Source: Salinibacillus xinjiangensis (GTDB lineage Bacteria > Bacillota > Bacilli > Bacillales > Alkalibacillaceae). Taken from it: DNA of 64,000 nucleotides. How positions within the stretch are numbered: the first letter of the stretch is position 1; the number at the start of each line of letters is the position of its first letter. Position numbers and translations under genes: made by a program. Positions 26,401 through 35,028 of the stretch are shown here, piece by piece. The notes under the pieces were generated by a model. It saw only the letters and a list, made by a program, of their open reading frames with translations. It had not been told where the DNA came from and ran no database searches. The DNA lies in NCBI RefSeq assembly GCF_009649735.1, contig NZ_WJNH01000001.1, positions 186,001 to 250,000 of the forward strand, written 5' to 3'.

Positions 26401-27240
26401 TTATGGATAGTCATAAAAACCCTTTCCGGTTTTCTGACCAAAGTTACCTGCGCGAACCATTTTTTTCAATAGTTTAGGTACTCGATACTTTGAGTCACCT
26501 GTTTCCTGAAATAACATTTTTTGTACATATAACAATGTGTCTAGCCCGATAATATCCGCTAGCTTAAGAGGACCCATTGGATGACCAGCACCTAGCTTCA
26601 TTCCCTTATCAATATCATCTGCTGTTGCGATCCCTTCCTCAAAAACAAATATGGCTTCACAGATCATCGGAACAAGAATACGGTTTACTACAAATAAAGG
26701 GGTATCTTTGACCTGTATAGATTCCTTATTTACCGACTCTATAACTTTTGATATTCTATCAACTATTTCATTAGATGTTTGTTCTGCACTAATAATCTCC
26801 ACTAATTTCATTAAAGGAACTGGATTAAAAAAGTGTATACCACATACTTTTTCTGGACGATTTGTTGCTGCAGCAATCTCTGTGATAGCTAGACTGGATG
26901 TGTTAGATGCAAGGATTGTTTTTGAATCACAAATTTCATCTAATTCGCGAAATACACTTGTTTTTGCTTTCATATTTTCAATAATGGCTTCAATTACAAT
27001 ATCCGAATCCGCAAGCTGTTCTTTATCTGTTGTAAATACAACACTTTGTAATACATCACTTGGTTTTATATTATTTTCCTTTTTCTTAGATATTTTAGTT
27101 AGGCTTTGCTCCATATCTATTCTTGCTTGATGTAAAGCCTCTTTTTTTAAATCAGTTAAGACTACATTATAACCACTCATTGCAAAAACTTGAGCAATTC
27201 CATTACCCATTATTCCAGATCCCAAAACTCCTATTTTCAT
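26401..27240 (-). CDS. 3-hydroxyacyl-CoA dehydrogenase
   Basis: 279 residues. NAD motif GSGIMGNGIAQVFAMSGY at the start; catalytic His in GIHFFNPVPLMKLVE; C-terminal domain GHPMGPLKLADIIGLD. The start ATG overlaps the stop of the enoyl-CoA hydratase upstream (ATGA-type overlap, 27237-27240), so translation is coupled. Forms a beta-oxidation set with that hydratase and the thiolase at 28.3 kb. Paralog of the enzyme at 18.2 kb, with clear divergence, which points to different chain length or branching. Confidence 0.94.
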   Translation of the reverse strand: MKIGVLGSGIMGNGIAQVFAMSGYNVVLTDLKKEALHQARIDMEQSLTKISKKKENNIKPSDVLQSVVFTTDKEQLADSDIVIEAIIENMKAKTSVFRELDEICDSKTILASNTSSLAITEIAAATNRPEKVCGIHFFNPVPLMKLVEIISAEQTSNEIVDRISKVIESVNKESIQVKDTPLFVVNRILVPMICEAIFVFEEGIATADDIDKGMKLGAGHPMGPLKLADIIGLDTLLYVQKMLFQETGDSKYRVPKLLKKMVRAGNFGQKTGKGFYDYP

Positions 27241-28076
27241 TTATTTTTTTCCTCCTTCTCTACATTAAAGAAATCAGGTAAATCACTGCCTTTCAAAGGG
27301 AATTTTACTGGCCTCTTATCTAGAAAAGATTGAACTCCCTCTTTTGCATCTTCACTATTACCAGCCCAATAAAAATATTTTGATTCTATGAGGTGGGATG
27401 TATAAGGGTGATGTTCTCCTAACATTTTCCACAGCAATTGCCTTGAAAAACTATTAGAAGTAGCAGCCGTGTTGGTAACGATATCTCTTGCAATTTCATA
27501 TGCCTTTTCAAGAGGATCATCTTCTTCGTAGTTAACCAACCCATGTTGTAGTGCTTCACTAGTAGGAATAAATCTTCCGGTATATACCCACTCTAACGCT
27601 TTTCCTATTCCCACAATTTGGGGCAAAAACCAACCTGATGCTGCCTCTGGGCCCAATCCAAGTTTAGCAAAATTGAACCCAATTTTTGTATTTCTTTTGA
27701 CAACCCGAATATCCATTGGTAGTGTCATTGTTAAACCAATCCCAACCGCAGGACCATTAATAGCAGCAATAATAGGTTTCTTCAAAAGATACACAACCAT
27801 GCTTAACTCACCTCCACTAAGACGATAACTGTCTAGATCATCGTCAGTAGCAAAGGTCGAACTCCCCTCATGTAAATCTTTTCCCGCACAAAACGCTTTT
27901 CCCATCCCCGTTACAATGACAACCCTAACTTCATCATCTTTGTCAGCCTTTTGATATATGTCCACTAACTCATTTTTCATTTGAGAATTATAGGCATTTA
28001 ACATGCCGGGCCGATTTAAAAATACCGTTAAAATTCCTTGTTTTAACTCCGTTCGTATTGTTTCAGGCAAGATCAT
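27237..28076 (-). CDS. Enoyl-CoA hydratase/isomerase family protein
   Basis: 279 residues of the crotonase fold. Oxyanion-hole segments are AFCAGKDLHEGSS and GPAVGIGLTMTLPMDIR. An active-site Glu is present in LGLGPEAASGWFL and a further Glu in GKALEWVYTG at the position of rat Glu164, so hydration is plausible. The PEAASGW stretch is typical of the group that includes carnitinyl-CoA and phenylacetate-type enzymes. Start: ATG at 28076 sits close to GGGAG; a TTG two codons later is an alternative. Coupled to the 3-hydroxyacyl-CoA dehydrogenase. Confidence 0.92.
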   Translation of the reverse strand: MILPETIRTELKQGILTVFLNRPGMLNAYNSQMKNELVDIYQKADKDDEVRVVIVTGMGKAFCAGKDLHEGSSTFATDDDLDSYRLSGGELSMVVYLLKKPIIAAINGPAVGIGLTMTLPMDIRVVKRNTKIGFNFAKLGLGPEAASGWFLPQIVGIGKALEWVYTGRFIPTSEALQHGLVNYEEDDPLEKAYEIARDIVTNTAATSNSFSRQLLWKMLGEHHPYTSHLIESKYFYWAGNSEDAKEGVQSFLDKRPVKFPLKGSDLPDFFNVEKEEKNK

Positions 28077-28192
28077 TCACTCCCTAAATATATCCCCTCT
28101 GGTCAATATATATTACAATAGCAACCCTATCCTCTTCAAAATTTATAATAGTATCTGATTACCTTTTATGGAACAAACTCAATCAAGTGACA

Positions 28193-28291
28193 TCAACGAT
28201 TTTTCACACCAGCAACCAATAAGCAGTTCCATGGTGTTATTACCAAATGGAATAGGGACCACACTCTAAGCGATGGGACAGGAATCCCCAT
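28193..28291 (-). other. Unassigned 32-codon frame in a 255-base gap
   Basis: The gap between hydratase and thiolase genes (28077-28331) is visibly richer in GC than its surroundings. On the minus strand it contains a short open frame beginning MGIPVPSLRVWSLFH and ending GVKNR. There is no convincing ribosome binding site. I do not recognise it. It may be a remnant of a mobile element or of a longer gene, or chance. Confidence 0.2.
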
Positions 28292-28331
28292 ACCATATTT
28301 ATGTTCTAAGTGTATATAATTTATCTAATCT

Positions 28332-29483
28332 TTACTCTAAGCGTTCAATAATAGTTGCATTTGCCATTCCGTGACCTTCACACATCGTTTGTAAACCAAA
28401 TCGTCCACCTATACGTTCAAGTTCGTTTAGCAATGTAATCATTAAGCGACCACCACTCGCTCCTAATGGATGCCCAAGCGCAATTGCGCCACCATTCACA
28501 TTTAATTTTTTAGGATCTGCTCCTGTTTCTTGCAACCAAGCTAATGGTATAGGAGCAAAAGCTTCATTAACTTCAAAAAGATCAATATCATCAATTGTGA
28601 GCCCAGCCTTTTTTAGTACTTTTTCTGTAGCAGGAATAGGCCCTGTTAGCATTAATGTCGGATCAGAGCCTACAACGGAACGTGCAAGGACACGGAATCT
28701 TGGTTTTACTCCCAGTTCTTCTGCTTTTCCCCTAGACATTAATAGAATTGCATTTGCTCCATCGCTGATTTGACTAGAATTTCCTGCTGTTATTTTGCCA
28801 TCTTCTTGAAAAGACGGTTTAAGATTTGCCAATTTCTCAAGACTCGTATTTTCCCTTGGCCCTTCATCATCTTTAACTACCGCTTTTTTACCATCAGGAA
28901 GTATGACTTCTAAGGGCATAATTTCTTTTTCAAATCTACCCATTTTTCGTGCTTGAATAGCCTTTTGATGACTTTCTAATGAAAATTCATCTAATTCTTT
29001 ACGATGGAACCCCCATTTATCAGCAATTCGATTTGCTGAAAATCCTTGATGTATCATTTCATGTTTCGATGTTAATTCTTCGCTAAACTTTACGTTATTT
29101 CTAGTGGATCCCATCGGAATACGAGTCATATTTTCAACTCCTCCTGCAACAACTACATCCATGTCGCCACTAATAATGGCTTGAGCAGCGAAGTGAATAG
29201 CTTGTTGGCTAGATCCACACTGACGATCAATTGTTGTTCCTGGAACTGTAATTGGATAACCAGCCATTAGTGATGCTATCCTTGCTATATCTAAAGCTTG
29301 CTCACCAACTTGAGAAACACAGCCAAAGATAACGTCTTCTATTAAATCAGCAGTAATACCAGAACGTGCTACAACCTCCATTAGTGGTTTAGCTGCTAAC
29401 TCATCTGCTCGAACGCTACTTAGAGTCCCATTTTGTTTGCCTACTGCTGTTCTGACAGCCTCTACAATTACTGCTTCACGCAT
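28332..29483 (-). CDS. Thiolase (acetyl-CoA C-acyltransferase)
   Basis: 383 residues from ATG 29483; the in-frame ATG at 29504 is rejected because AAGGGGGGAT, the ribosome binding site, lies inside that extension. Nucleophilic Cys in IDRQCGSSQQAI, NEAFAPIPLAW, catalytic His in NGGAIALGHPLGASGGR and second Cys in TMCEGHGMANA, the last being a small variant of the usual CxGGGxG. First gene of the run with hydratase and 3-hydroxyacyl-CoA dehydrogenase. It is clearly related to the thiolase at 17.0 kb, suggesting duplication of a beta-oxidation module. Confidence 0.94.
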   Translation of the reverse strand: MREAVIVEAVRTAVGKQNGTLSSVRADELAAKPLMEVVARSGITADLIEDVIFGCVSQVGEQALDIARIASLMAGYPITVPGTTIDRQCGSSQQAIHFAAQAIISGDMDVVVAGGVENMTRIPMGSTRNNVKFSEELTSKHEMIHQGFSANRIADKWGFHRKELDEFSLESHQKAIQARKMGRFEKEIMPLEVILPDGKKAVVKDDEGPRENTSLEKLANLKPSFQEDGKITAGNSSQISDGANAILLMSRGKAEELGVKPRFRVLARSVVGSDPTLMLTGPIPATEKVLKKAGLTIDDIDLFEVNEAFAPIPLAWLQETGADPKKLNVNGGAIALGHPLGASGGRLMITLLNELERIGGRFGLQTMCEGHGMANATIIERLE

Positions 29484-29945
29484 AAAATATCCCCCCTTAT
29501 CCATTCTAATCGTTTTCTAAGTTTACATTGAATTATCTATAATACATTTTGCTAATATATAATTAAGAACAAATTAGTTTATTGTATATTGAACACATAC
29601 CAATCCCCCCTCCACTTTAAAATTTTGGATGGGGGGGTAACTGAAGATAATATGTCACTTCCCGTTGCAGACTTTAAGATATATTACTTTTAGGCCTACT
29701 CTTTCTATTTATTTCTGAAAAGGAAAAATCATAGCCGACTTTTTCACAACATGAATAGCCTTTTCTCAGCTTTTTGCTTTATTTCCAATTAGGTAAAAAA
29801 ACACTTTCCTTCTCTCTGAAATAAACTTTGAAAAATATTTTATTATAGTTTATTCCTACTTTTTTGGCACATCGCACGCTCGCTCACATTGGCTCATAAC
29901 AAAGAATTTTTATAACTATCATGAACTTCAATCGCCTCTTCCATA
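29484..29945. other. Intergenic region of about 460 bases with a GC-tract hairpin
   Basis: AT-rich and without a supportable gene. The stretch next to the thiolase should contain its promoter; TATTAT and TATAGA boxes are visible but no well-spaced -35. A hairpin with six C and seven G tracts lies at 29605-29637. The right end (about 29870-29900) has GC-rich sequence leading into the SDR gene, whose composition also differs from block A. Confidence 0.6.
29605..29637. repeat. Hairpin with C6/G7 tracts
   Basis: CCCCCCTCCA (29605-29614) pairs with TGGA-T-GGGGGG (29626-29636) with one bulged base, enclosing an AT loop. It lies downstream of the SDR gene (minus strand) and could act as its terminator, although only a weak T-run follows in that direction. 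The homopolymer tract could also be length-variable. Confidence 0.45.
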
Positions 29946-30680
29946 TCAGGCGCTAAAACCCCCGTCGACTCCAATAATCTGACCGGAAATATAACTCGCG
30001 GCATCTGATAACAGGAACGCTGCCAATTCAGCTACCTCGCTAGGCTTGCCCTTTCGCCCTAAAGGGGTTTGCGACGCTACCCTAGATCGCTTTCTACCAA
30101 CTTGAAAGTGAATACTGTGGCGATCAATAGAACCTGGTGCAACACCATTGAGTCGGATACCGTCTTCTCCGTATTCCAGTGCAGCAGTCTTAATCAGTCC
30201 CTCAACCGCCTTTTTGGGCACCATCGACAACGCATCCTCTTCTAGAGTCCTCAATACGGCGGTAGTCAATAAGAGTACGATTGAACCTCCACCAGATTTC
30301 TTAAGAAAAGGAATCCCTCGCTTTAAGATATTGAATGAACCAATTACATCCGCCTCAATAACATTACGGAATTCATCATCGTTAATTTCTGTTATGGGAG
30401 TTAACAAAAATGCGGGTCCTGTCGCGGAAACAATTCCGTCAATACCTCCCCAATGTTCTTGAACAGTGCTGTAAAAGTGGCTTACCGATTCACCGTCGCA
30501 AATATCAACTTCAGAGATTTGAGCATCACCTCTGGAATCACGAATCTCCTTGGCTGTGGCCTCTGCCCTTTCTTTATTACTTCTATACCCGATCGTAACT
30601 TTAGCATCCTTACTAGCTAACTTGGCAATAGCTGAGCCGTTACCACCACTTCCACCGAAAACAGCAATTCTCTTTGTCAT
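29946..30680 (-). CDS. SDR-family protein with an altered active site
   Basis: 244 residues of the short-chain dehydrogenase fold. The nucleotide motif is GGSGGNGSAIA (about 9-19), and GVDGGFSA ends the protein. The usual NNAG is SATG, the catalytic Ser region reads LLLTTAV, and the YxxxK motif is replaced by SMVPK: Tyr is absent. Loss of ordinary reductase activity, or a different chemistry, is therefore likely. The gene is richer in GC than block A and is flanked by two long non-coding stretches, so it may have been acquired separately. AAGGAGAGG ribosome binding site. Confidence 0.88.
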   Translation of the reverse strand: MTKRIAVFGGSGGNGSAIAKLASKDAKVTIGYRSNKERAEATAKEIRDSRGDAQISEVDICDGESVSHFYSTVQEHWGGIDGIVSATGPAFLLTPITEINDDEFRNVIEADVIGSFNILKRGIPFLKKSGGGSIVLLLTTAVLRTLEEDALSMVPKKAVEGLIKTAALEYGEDGIRLNGVAPGSIDRHSIHFQVGRKRSRVASQTPLGRKGKPSEVAELAAFLLSDAASYISGQIIGVDGGFSA

Positions 30681-31043
30681 AGTTTACCTCTCCTTGTTAA
30701 AAAATATGAATTTTCAGATATATTTATATACAGCAACACTTTATTTCATTGTATATATCTGGTTCTGTAGCTTTCAGTTATCCTGCTTGCACCCTAATTA
30801 ACAAAAAAACCATTAATTCATAATTGCTCTTGATAAAAGTATGAGTATGAAACTATGAGCTAAAAACGAAGATAGACTTCTTTATTATGTAGATTTGGAT
30901 AGAATTCCTCAACCAAAAGGATTTATATTATAAAAAAATAGCCCCTTTTATTATAACTATTACTTTTTACCTTTTTAAAATAGTTAATCAGGTTTATACT
31001 TTTTCTTTCCTAAACTAAGGACATACAGTATCCTCCATTTTTA

Positions 31044-31061
31044 AAAGTGAGGCCTCACTTT
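31044..31061 (-). promoter_or_regulatory. Operator palindrome AAAGTGA-GGCC-TCACTTT, site 3
   Basis: Perfect 18-bp palindrome with the same 7-base arms as the sites at 2847 and 10402 but a 4-base centre. It starts 7 bases downstream of the -10 box of the promoter at 31068-31096, the same arrangement as at 10.4 kb. The wider centre might weaken or alter binding. Confidence 0.7.
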
Positions 31062-31067
31062 ACTTTA

Positions 31068-31096
31068 ATTATAATATTAAAGTTTACAATTGTAAA
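31068..31096 (-). promoter_or_regulatory. Sigma-A promoter, twin of the 10.4-kb promoter
   Basis: On the minus strand TTTACA (31096-31091), a 17-base spacer and TATAAT (31073-31068). Identical boxes and spacing to the promoter at 10426-10454. The -35 region lies in the 14-bp palindrome TTTACAATTGTAAA (31083-31096). Transcription would run toward the SDR gene at 30680, leaving a leader of about 380 bases. Confidence 0.7.
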
Positions 31097-31544
31097 TGCT
31101 GTTATTTGAAATTTTAGATAATTTTATTTATTCAGTAAATTAAACCCACAAAACAATTTTACTATTATTCTATAAACAAAGAATAAGTAGTTAGCTTAAT
31201 AAATTTTATTTCACATAACATAACTTCGTTTTCTGTAAAATAAGACCGTGTATCTACCAAATATTTTGTTATGCGTAATCATCTGTACGTAGAAATAATG
31301 GACTCGATTTGTAACTTGTCTACAACAAGACATTGGTGGGATGCGCGCTGATAGTACCCGTCTTTATCGAATGATTGGTAATGATAAACTCTTTTAATCC
31401 TAGTAACGACATGTTAGAAGGGTATATACACGCTCTCCTTTTCTTTTTGTGCTTGTATTTTGGTATAAATAAAGTCTAACAAGTTATCAGAAATATATTA
31501 ACATCCCAACATATATTATAGAACCATCATTTTTAACTATAATG

Positions 31545-31578
31545 AAAGGGTCAATCCGCTAAAGCAGATTGACCCTTT
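31545..31578. terminator. Strong hairpin downstream of the TAXI gene
   Basis: AAAGGGTCAATC (31545-31556) and GATTGACCCTTT (31567-31578) form a perfect 12-bp stem with a 10-base loop, about 50 bases after the stop codon of the TAXI gene. T-runs on either side are weak, so it may act as a terminator, a 3'-end stabiliser, or both. It separates block B from block A. Confidence 0.7.
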
Positions 31579-31627
31579 ATAATTCTCATTATTAACATTT
31601 CACAGAGACAAAACTACCAATTACTTC

Positions 31628-32731
31628 CTACCAAACCCCAGCTTCCTCATAATACTTCTTAGCCCCATCATGGAATGGAATATCCTCTGGAATACCTTTC
31701 TTCACATCCTCAATCTTCCACTGCTTAAAGATCTCATGGGAACCTTCCAACTCAGCTTTGCTTTCCCACATTGCTTTTGTAATTTCATAAACCACTTCCT
31801 CTGGAACGGACGCATCTACTACCATTACGTTTGCAATCGCAGCAGTTGTTACATCGTTATCCTGTCCGTCATAAGTCCCGGCTGGGATGTCTGATTGGAA
31901 CCAGTATGGATAGTTTTCGGTTAAGTAGTCTAGTTGTTCTTGATCAATACTTGTTAATACACCATTAGCTGTACTGATCATTTCACCAATTGCAGCACCT
32001 GGGATACCTACAACAATATTGGCCATGTCAATTTGGTTGTTTCTCATCATATCAGTTGTTTCAGGGAAACCACCATGGTGGATGTTCATATCTTCATATG
32101 TGAGATCATACGCTTCGAGTACTTCCTGGGAAGCAATGTCTGTTCCACTACCTGTAGCCCCTGGACCAAATTCTCCACCAGCAATATCACCAATAGACTC
32201 AAGACCAGATCCCTCTCGAATGACCCATTGTGTATAGTTTGGATACATGTGACCAATTACTCTCAAATCCTCGTAAGGCATACCTTCAAATCCACGCTCA
32301 CCATTCCAAGCTTCCAGTACGGCATTCCCCATTGCTAGTGCCATCTCAACCTCTCCTTCTTGCATAAAGATCAGATTCTGGACACTACCATTTGAAGCCT
32401 GTGAAGATGCAGAAAGTCCATCAATTTTGTTTTGCCAGAAATCAGTTATGACTGCACCAATGGGATAGTACAATCCTGTCTCTGTACCTGTTGAGAAGCG
32501 AAGTGTGAAGTCGTCAACCGAAGCTGATGCATCGCCCTCAGATTCTCCGCTATCCTCCGCTTCACTATCTTCACTTCCTTCGCTCTCCTCTCTTGATTGT
32601 TCGGATGATTCCGTATCGTTACTATCACCACTACCTGAAGCGTCATCTTCTCCTCCACTACAAGCCATCAAAAAACCTACCATAAACAATAAAATCATGA
32701 ATAGATAAGTAAGTTTGAGTTTTTTGTTCAA
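31628..32731 (-). CDS. TRAP transporter solute-binding lipoprotein, TAXI family
   Basis: 367 residues. The lipoprotein signal ends in the lipobox FLMAC (Cys about 24). Residues about 25-72 form a remarkable Ser/Glu/Asp/Gly linker, strongly acidic, then the TAXI domain begins at FTLRFSTGTETGLYYPIGAV, the family signature. GPGATGSGTDIASQEVLEAY and the Ala/Gly segment later are also typical. TTG start behind AAGGAGGT. The upstream fused permease should be its partner; together they import an organic acid, substrate unknown. The acidic linker suits life at high salt or pH. Confidence 0.94.
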   Translation of the reverse strand: MNKKLKLTYLFMILLFMVGFLMACSGGEDDASGSGDSNDTESSEQSREESEGSEDSEAEDSGESEGDASASVDDFTLRFSTGTETGLYYPIGAVITDFWQNKIDGLSASSQASNGSVQNLIFMQEGEVEMALAMGNAVLEAWNGERGFEGMPYEDLRVIGHMYPNYTQWVIREGSGLESIGDIAGGEFGPGATGSGTDIASQEVLEAYDLTYEDMNIHHGGFPETTDMMRNNQIDMANIVVGIPGAAIGEMISTANGVLTSIDQEQLDYLTENYPYWFQSDIPAGTYDGQDNDVTTAAIANVMVVDASVPEEVVYEITKAMWESKAELEGSHEIFKQWKIEDVKKGIPEDIPFHDGAKKYYEEAGVW

Positions 32732-32828
32732 CAGAATGACCTCCTTATTTTTACTTTTTCGCCCCTTTTTCCAGAGAAAATACCCGTTTATAAAATAAAT
32801 TCGTTCCCCCCTTTAATAGAATAAAAGT

Positions 32829-34802
32829 TTATATGACTGATCCAACATCTTGATCAGTCTTATTATTTACTGGCTTTACTTTTTGCCAGAAATAAACCAC
32901 AATTATGGCCCCAATGCCGATAAAGTCTAGTAATAATCCAGGTGTAATGAGTGCTAAACCAGCGGCAGTCATCAAGATACGCTGGATGAAAGTAGACTTA
33001 TTATATAACCATCCTTGCAAGCCCGATGCCAAGGCAATGACCCCAATGATGGCTGTGATCATGGCAATAAGACTATCCATATAATGCACTCCATCAAACA
33101 ATAGGACTGGATTGAAAAGGAAAAAGTAAGGAATGATAAACCCTGTAATACCTAAACGTACTGCGGTAAGTGATACTTTGTTGGGAGATGCCCCCGCGAG
33201 TCCAGCGGCCGCATAGGAGGCGAGTGCAACTGGTGGTGTGATGTTAGATAGTGCTGCGTAGAAAAATGCAAACATGTGGGCTACGATTAAAGATGCGCCG
33301 AGTTCAACTAATAGTGGTGCTGAAACGGTTGCGACTATAATGTAGGATGCAGTTGCCGGAATTCCCATTCCCATAATGATACTGATAATCATGGTAAAGA
33401 AACCAGCTATTAAAAGACTTTCGCCTGCGAAATCTAAAATGTTTTGTCCTATAACAAGGCCTAAACTTGTGAGAGTTACGGCTCCGACAATAATACCAAC
33501 AATGGCTGTAGCTACACCTACTGCTATGGAAGCTTTCACCCCTTCTTCAATGGAAAGAAGAATTTTCCTCCAACCCATTCTTGTCGATTTGCGAAACCAA
33601 CTTACAATAACTGTAGCGAACAAGGAAAACACAGCTGCATAGGTCGGTGTGGTTCCATCAACAAGTAAATAAACGAGTACAGCAATCGGAATGAGTAAGT
33701 GTCCGCCCTCTTTTAAGACTTTTAATCCATTTGGAATATTTTCTTTTGAGATCCCCTTTAGTCCCGTTCTTTTCGCTTCAAAGTGTACCGCCATGAAGAC
33801 GGTTAGGAAATAAAGCAGAGCAGGAATTAAAGCCGCGAGCATAACAGTCGAATATGGGACTCCGATAAACTCTGCCATAACAAACCCTGCAGCACCCATT
33901 ACTGGAGGAGCAAATTGACCACCTGTGGAAGCCGTTGCTTCAACTGCTCCCGCAAAATGTGACTTGTATCCAGTCTTTTTCATTAAAGGAATGGTTACTG
34001 CACCAGTTGTTACGGTATTACCTACTGCACTACCGTTTACCATCCCCATAAATCCGCTCCCAATTACGGAGACCTTCGCTGGTCCTCCTGCGGTTCTACC
34101 CGCAACAGTGAGTGCCAAATCATTTATAAAATCGGTAAATCCACTATTTTTCAAAAATGCACCAAATAGCACAAACATAAACACAAACGTTGTAAATACA
34201 CCAAGTGCAATTCCATAAACACCAGCTGAGCCCCAAAACATTTGGTCTATAATTCTTTCAACCTCAAAGCCACCATGACCAAATATTCCTGGAATATAAG
34301 ATCCATAGTAGACGTATAAAAGAAAGATTGCTGATAAGATGGTCAAAGCATATCCAACTACTCTTCTACTTGCCTCAAATAACAAGGCAATTGCAATACC
34401 TCCAAATATAAAATTCCAATTCGATCTATGCCTTCCACCCCAATCTCTTGCAAAGGTTTCATAAATATCTATGAAGTAGTAAATGGAAACAAGGGACAAA
34501 ATGATACATATAAAGTCCCACAAAGTAGGTAGCTTACGTTCGCCCCTGCTTCGTTTGGATGCAGGAAATAGCAAAAATGAAAGGATCAATAAGAAACCTA
34601 ATGTCCAAGCCCTCAGTATGATCGATTCCATAGTTCCAATACTGTTATAATACATAAGAAATAGAGCCATGAAGATAGACAGACCGATAATGACGTATTT
34701 CATCGGACCGTTGTAACTCCTCATTTTTGCCTCTGTTGAATATTTATTGGCTTCATCAAGATTAACTTTTTCGTTCTCTACAGACCCTTGGTTGCTGGTC
34801 AT
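32829..34802 (-). CDS. TRAP transporter fused permease subunit (DctQM fusion), partner of the TAXI protein
   Basis: 657 residues from ATG 34802, chosen because AAGGAGGGG is 5 bases upstream; the longer frame to 34865 has no such site. A polar N-terminal tail of about 35 residues is followed by DctQ-like helices and a DctM-like domain with FMGMVNGSAVGNTVTTGAVT, STGGQFAPPVMGAAGFVMAE and the late NITPPVALASYAAAG. Paralog of the permease at 6.0-8.0 kb. A sigma-A promoter (35029-35057) and a consensus cre (34965-34978) precede it, so expression should fall when preferred sugars are present. Confidence 0.95.
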   Translation of the reverse strand: MTSNQGSVENEKVNLDEANKYSTEAKMRSYNGPMKYVIIGLSIFMALFLMYYNSIGTMESIILRAWTLGFLLILSFLLFPASKRSRGERKLPTLWDFICIILSLVSIYYFIDIYETFARDWGGRHRSNWNFIFGGIAIALLFEASRRVVGYALTILSAIFLLYVYYGSYIPGIFGHGGFEVERIIDQMFWGSAGVYGIALGVFTTFVFMFVLFGAFLKNSGFTDFINDLALTVAGRTAGGPAKVSVIGSGFMGMVNGSAVGNTVTTGAVTIPLMKKTGYKSHFAGAVEATASTGGQFAPPVMGAAGFVMAEFIGVPYSTVMLAALIPALLYFLTVFMAVHFEAKRTGLKGISKENIPNGLKVLKEGGHLLIPIAVLVYLLVDGTTPTYAAVFSLFATVIVSWFRKSTRMGWRKILLSIEEGVKASIAVGVATAIVGIIVGAVTLTSLGLVIGQNILDFAGESLLIAGFFTMIISIIMGMGIPATASYIIVATVSAPLLVELGASLIVAHMFAFFYAALSNITPPVALASYAAAGLAGASPNKVSLTAVRLGITGFIIPYFFLFNPVLLFDGVHYMDSLIAMITAIIGVIALASGLQGWLYNKSTFIQRILMTAAGLALITPGLLLDFIGIGAIIVVYFWQKVKPVNNKTDQDVGSVI

Positions 34803-34964
34803 AATTCCCCTCCTTATTAATCTAGTGAACTGGTATTCATATTTGAGGCTATTTTGTTGTGACAATATGTGTATCTTACTAACGAGAAAAGCCAGAATAT
34901 GAAGGTACTAAAAGAACTGCAATCATTCCTCTAGCCCTTTCATATCCTTTAATCTTTACGAGGA

Positions 34965-34978
34965 TGATAACGCTTTCA
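34965..34978. promoter_or_regulatory. CcpA cre site upstream of the TAXI-TRAP permease
   Basis: TGAAAGCGTTATCA on the minus strand matches all 14 positions of TGWAANCGNTNWCA. It lies about 45-58 bases downstream of the predicted start of transcription from 35029-35057 and 160 bases before the gene. In that position CcpA normally represses by blocking elongation. Confidence 0.75.
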
Positions 34979-35028
34979 ATAGTGGAGTGATTAATTCATT
35001 TTTTGTATCCAAATCGCCAGTTTTTTAT

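Larger units (their letters stand above)
30681..31627. other. Long region (about 950 bases) without a supportable gene; contains a promoter-operator module and possible gene remnants
   Basis: It holds a sigma-A promoter (31068-31096), operator palindrome (31044-31061), a ribosome binding site followed by a four-codon reading frame (about 31013-31035), and the hairpin at 31545-31578. On the plus strand a frame of about 33 codons ending at 31397 (with DIGGMRADSTRLYRMIGND) reads like a coding fragment, but it has no start signal. The region may be a site of gene decay. Nothing else is recognisable. Confidence 0.5.

Noticed and set aside
29605-29637. GC-tract hairpin as a certain terminator
   Set aside because: Stem is good but a clear T-run is missing on the minus strand, so I list it only as a hairpin.
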